This document shows positions 61,401-64,000 of a stretch of DNA of 64,000 bases, in pieces. Within the stretch, counting starts at the first letter, position 1. Each line of letters opens with the position of its first letter. Both the position numbers and the translations under genes were made by a program. Source of the stretch: Bradyrhizobium sp. AZCC 1721 (lineage in GTDB: Bacteria; Pseudomonadota; Alphaproteobacteria; Rhizobiales; Xanthobacteraceae); NCBI RefSeq assembly GCF_036924715.1, contig NZ_JAZHSB010000001.1, positions 5,137,001 through 5,201,000 of the forward strand, read 5' to 3'. Under the pieces are notes generated by a model. The model made no database searches. It saw nothing but the letters and a program-made list of their open reading frames with translations, and was not told where the DNA came from.

Positions 61401-62660
61401 TTATTGGTAGCCCTTCGGGAACGGATCGGGCTCGATCAGATCCGCGGTCTCGAAGATCAGCTCGAACTGACCATCGAGCTTGGCGCGCCCGACGCGGGTC
61501 TTCGACCAGAGGTGATGGTTTTCGTGGATGCGCACGTAGCCTTCGGGCGCCTCCTTGAATTCCACGCCGGGCGAAGCGGCTGCGATCTTGTCGACGTCGA
61601 AGCTACCGGCCTTCTCGCAGGTCAGCTTCCACAGCCACGGGCCGAGATAGCCGGCTTGCGTCACGTCGCCGATCACGGTCTTCTCGCCCCACAACTTCTT
61701 GAACGCCGGAACGAACGCCTTGTTGTTGGCATTGTCGAGCGACTGGAAGTACTTCATGCAGGCATAGGCGCCCGCGATGTTCTCGCCGCCGATGCCGTCG
61801 ATTTCATCTTCGGTCACCGAAATCGTCAGCAGCGCCTGCTTCGACAGGTCGACGCCGGCCGCCTTGAGCTGCTTGTAGAAGGCGACGTTCGAGCCGCCGA
61901 CCACGTCGGTGAAGATGACGTCGGGCTTGGTCAGCTTGATCTTGTTGATCACCGAATTGAACTGGGTGCTGCCGAGCGCGTAATATTCCTCGCCGACGAC
62001 CTTGCCCTTCAGTACGTTCTCGACGTGCTTGCGCGCGATCTTGTTCGAGGTGCGCGGCCAGATGTAGTCCGAGCCGATGAAGAAGAACGATTTGGCGCCC
62101 TTCTCCTTGGCGATCCAGTTCAGGCCGGCGAGGATCTGCTGGGTCGCTTCCTGACCAGTATAGATGACGTTCTTGGACTGCTCGAGACCTTCATAGAAGG
62201 TCGGATAGTACAGCATGCCGTTGTACTGCTCGACGACCGGCAGCACCGCCTTGCGCGATGCCGAGGTCCAGCAACCCATGATCGCTGCGACCTTGTCGTT
62301 GACGAGAAGCTTCTTGGCCTTTTCCGCAAAGGTCGGCCAGTCGCTGGCGCCGTCTTCCTGGATGAACCTGATCTTGCGCCCGAGCACGCCGCCGGCGGCG
62401 TTGATCTGTTCGATCGCGAGCTTTTCGGCTTGGATTGAGCCCGTCTCCGAGATCGCCATCGTGCCGGTGGCCGAGTGCAGGATGCCGACGGTGACCTCCG
62501 TATCGGTGACCGCGAGCCCCGTGGTGTTGACGGTGGCGGTTGCGGGACCTGCCCCGAATGAGGGCCGAGGAAGAATCGAGACGAGCGGCAGTGCCGCCGC
62601 GCCCATCAGCAGTTTGCGGCGAAGCGGAGACTGCAAGCCCTTGTTTGGTTCGTCTGACAT
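61401..62660 (-). CDS. urtA: Urea/amide ABC transporter substrate-binding protein UrtA
   Basis: This is a 419-residue type I receptor with a twin-arginine-like N-terminus (LRRKLLMGAAALPLVSIL). Typical UrtA sequence follows: VTVGILHSATGTMAISETGS, IQEDGASDWPTFAEKAKKLL, GCWTSASRKAVLPVVEQYNG and MLYYPTFYEGLEQSKNVIYT. It binds urea or, given the neighbours, short amides (FmdD in Methylophilus is the related amide receptor). The ATG at 62660 is chosen; an in-frame GTG at 62666 is also open. It is the first gene of the operon and has a hairpin behind it. Confidence 0.95.
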   Translation of the reverse strand: MSDEPNKGLQSPLRRKLLMGAAALPLVSILPRPSFGAGPATATVNTTGLAVTDTEVTVGILHSATGTMAISETGSIQAEKLAIEQINAAGGVLGRKIRFIQEDGASDWPTFAEKAKKLLVNDKVAAIMGCWTSASRKAVLPVVEQYNGMLYYPTFYEGLEQSKNVIYTGQEATQQILAGLNWIAKEKGAKSFFFIGSDYIWPRTSNKIARKHVENVLKGKVVGEEYYALGSTQFNSVINKIKLTKPDVIFTDVVGGSNVAFYKQLKAAGVDLSKQALLTISVTEDEIDGIGGENIAGAYACMKYFQSLDNANNKAFVPAFKKLWGEKTVIGDVTQAGYLGPWLWKLTCEKAGSFDVDKIAAASPGVEFKEAPEGYVRIHENHHLWSKTRVGRAKLDGQFELIFETADLIEPDPFPKGYQ

Positions 62661-62715
62661 GAGCACCCCATTTTTGTTCGAAACGCTTATCGGTCAGGCG
62701 AGGATTGCCCAGAAT

Positions 62716-62728
62716 TGTGCACTGCACA
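62716..62728. promoter_or_regulatory. 13-bp palindrome in the urtA upstream region
   Basis: TGTGCA-C-TGCACA is a perfect inverted repeat in the 170-bp region between urtA and the divergent NCS1-like gene. It is about 80 bp upstream of the expected start from the sigma-54 promoter at 62776, a usual distance for an activator such as NtrC, but it does not match the NtrC consensus closely. Confidence 0.5.
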
Positions 62729-62775
62729 GATACGTGGGATTGCGTATATTGCACCGCAAAATAGCGACGTAGTTT

Positions 62776-62792
62776 TTGGTACGGAGTTTGCT
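62776..62792 (+). promoter_or_regulatory. Sigma-54 promoter of the NCS1-like gene
   Basis: TTGGTACGGAGTTTGCT matches the consensus YTGGCACG-n4-TTGCW in all but one position, with GG and GC exactly 10 bp apart. Transcription would start near 62804, 27 bp before the GTG at 62831. Sigma-54 dependence fits nitrogen-controlled expression. Confidence 0.8.
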
Positions 62793-62830
62793 GGGCCAAG
62801 CGGGTCGGTCGAACTGGGCAGGAGCAGCAA

Positions 62831-64000
62831 GTGGCAGGGCGGCAGCGGATAGACCGCGTCAGGCGCCAATATAACCAATGGGTCGCCAACCAGACGCTGG
62901 AAGACTACGCGCTGCGCTTCACCGCCAAGAGCGCGCGGCGGTGGTCTGCCGCACGCGTCGCCAATACCGCGCTTGGCGCGATCTCCTTTCTGGCGCTGGA
63001 GGCGATCGGCGGCACCATTACGCTTAATTACGGCGCGGCCAACGCCACATCAGCCATTCTTGTCGTCAGCGTCATCATCTTCCTCTGCGGCCTGCCGATC
63101 GCCTATCATGCCGCAAAATGCGGCATCGATATCGATCTGCTGACCCGCGGCGCCGGATTCGGCTATATCGGCTCCACCATCACCTCGCTGATCTACGCCT
63201 CCTTCACCTTCATCTTCTTCGCGATCGAGGCTGTTATCATGGCCGCGGCGCTCGAGATGTGCTTCGGCATCCCGCGCCCGATCGGCTATCTCATCAGCGC
63301 CGTCGTCATCATTCCCTTGGTGACCTACGGCATCACCCTGATCAGTCGCTTTCAATTGTGGACGCAGCCGCTCTGGATCGTGCTTCACATCCTGCCCTTC
63401 GTGGCGATCGCCTACGCCAACCCGCAGTCGTTCACGGAGTGGCGCAAATTCGCGGGCGAACATGGCGACGCCGGCGGCCATCTCGATCTGCTGCTGTTCG
63501 GCACCGCCGCGTCGGTGGTGTTTTCGCTGGTTGCGCAGATCGGCGAGCAGGTCGACTTCCTGCGGTTTCTGCCCCGCGATCGTCGCACCTCGCGAACGTC
63601 GTGGTGGATCGCGCTGCTCAGCGCCGGCCCCGGCTGGATCATTTTCGGCGCGCTTAAGTTGCTCCTGGGCTCGTTTCTCGCCTACTTCGCGGTGAGCCAT
63701 GGCGTCTCCAGCGAGCAGGCCGCCGAGCCGGCGCACATGTATCTCGAGGCCTTCCGCTACGTGTTGTCGCAGCCGGACATGGCGCTGGCGCTGACCGGCA
63801 CCTTCGTCATTCTCTCGCAGATCAAGATCAACGTGACCAACGCCTATGCCGGCTCGATCGCCTGGTCGAACTTCTTCTCGCGGCTGACCCACAGCCATCC
63901 CGGCCGTGTGGTGTGGCTCGTCTTCAACGTTCTGGTGGCGCTGCTGTTGATGGAAATCGGCGTCTACAAGGCGCTCGAGCAGACATTGGCGCTTTATTCC
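62831..64000 (+). CDS. NCS1 (purine/cytosine permease)-like membrane protein, partial at window edge
   Basis: The frame is open from the GTG at 62831 (AGGAG 6 nt upstream) to the window end, 390 codons. The N-terminal tail VAGRQRIDRVRRQYNQWV is followed by NQTLEDYALRFTAKSARRWS and about ten membrane helices typical of nucleobase permeases (RVANTALGAISFLALEAIGG, TRGAGFGYIGSTITSLIYA). Related genes next to urt/fmd operons in this bacterial group often continue into a histidine kinase, so this could be a sensor that uses a permease domain. That part is outside the window. It may sense urea, amides or another nitrogen compound and control the divergent operon. Confidence 0.88.
   Translation, partial: MAGRQRIDRVRRQYNQWVANQTLEDYALRFTAKSARRWSAARVANTALGAISFLALEAIGGTITLNYGAANATSAILVVSVIIFLCGLPIAYHAAKCGIDIDLLTRGAGFGYIGSTITSLIYASFTFIFFAIEAVIMAAALEMCFGIPRPIGYLISAVVIIPLVTYGITLISRFQLWTQPLWIVLHILPFVAIAYANPQSFTEWRKFAGEHGDAGGHLDLLLFGTAASVVFSLVAQIGEQVDFLRFLPRDRRTSRTSWWIALLSAGPGWIIFGALKLLLGSFLAYFAVSHGVSSEQAAEPAHMYLEAFRYVLSQPDMALALTGTFVILSQIKINVTNAYAGSIAWSNFFSRLTHSHPGRVVWLVFNVLVALLLMEIGVYKALEQTLALYS

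Noticed and set aside
60969..62438. Forward 489-codon open frame over urtA/urtB
   Set aside because: It is a shadow of urtA and urtB; long because GC-rich third positions remove stops.
63050..63898. Reverse 282-codon open frame near the right edge
   Set aside because: It is a shadow of the NCS1-like gene, which has clear membrane helices on the forward strand.

Overview
This window looks like chromosomal DNA of a soil alphaproteobacterium of the Bradyrhizobium / Rhodopseudomonas group (Nitrobacteraceae). This is inference from GC-rich coding sequence, many solute-binding proteins, phasin, GcrA-family and OpgC-family proteins, Bradyrhizobium-style interspersed palindromic repeats, and a urea/amide scavenging operon with amiE and fmdAB. 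No rRNA, tRNA, CRISPR array or insertion sequence was found.

Layout. (1) 1-12.7 kb is a catabolic and uptake region. A leftward operon encodes a solute-binding protein, an MmgE/PrpD protein, an SDR without the usual catalytic Tyr, and a molybdopterin oxidoreductase cut by the window edge. Divergent from it are a Bug/TctC binding protein, a two-subunit molybdenum hydroxylase, a signal-less ModA-like protein, a GntR regulator, a complete TRAP transporter and a cyclase-family hydrolase. (2) 12.7-18 kb holds a Crp/Fnr regulator, a small conserved protein, a 1064-residue cyclase-ATPase-TPR protein and a start-less remnant of a small secreted protein. (3) 18-31.6 kb holds another Bug protein, an ABC transporter ending in a phosphodiesterase, a three-subunit CoxMSL-like molybdenum hydroxylase, a luciferase-like monooxygenase, a polysaccharide-deacetylase-like hydrolase and a flavin reductase/monooxygenase pair. 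This reads as an unassigned oxidative pathway for a heterocycle or similar compound.

(4) 31.7-36.1 kb has small genes (GNAT, one-helix membrane proteins, phasin, zinc ribbon), two copies of an interspersed terminator-containing repeat, and a lactate-dehydrogenase-like enzyme. (5) 36.2-44.4 kb has a CoA-transferase, a GFA protein, methanethiol S-methyltransferase (mddA) divergent from a winged-helix/TPR regulator, a secreted unknown protein and an orphan BamA paralogue. (6) 44.4-46.9 kb is a compact phage-like control module: a GcrA-family protein and an S24 (CI/LexA-like) repressor transcribed divergently across three copies of a 19-bp palindromic operator, plus two more operators on the promoter of a 91-residue protein of unknown function. 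This is the strongest candidate for an undescribed system. (7) 47-54.6 kb has OpgC, a membrane-anchored family-3 glycosidase, a DUF4173 membrane protein coupled to a CreBC-like two-component system, and an aldo/keto reductase. (8) 54.8-62.7 kb is a leftward urtABCDE-fmdA-fmdB-amiE operon for uptake and hydrolysis of urea or short amides. As given, its urtB is frameshifted by two bases in a GC dinucleotide run. Divergent from urtA, a near-consensus sigma-54 promoter drives an NCS1-like membrane protein that runs off the right edge.

A recurring theme is a stem-loop between each solute-binding-protein gene and its permease gene in all three complete transporter operons (TRAP, ABC at 22.6 kb, urtA-urtB), which would fit differential expression of the binding protein.
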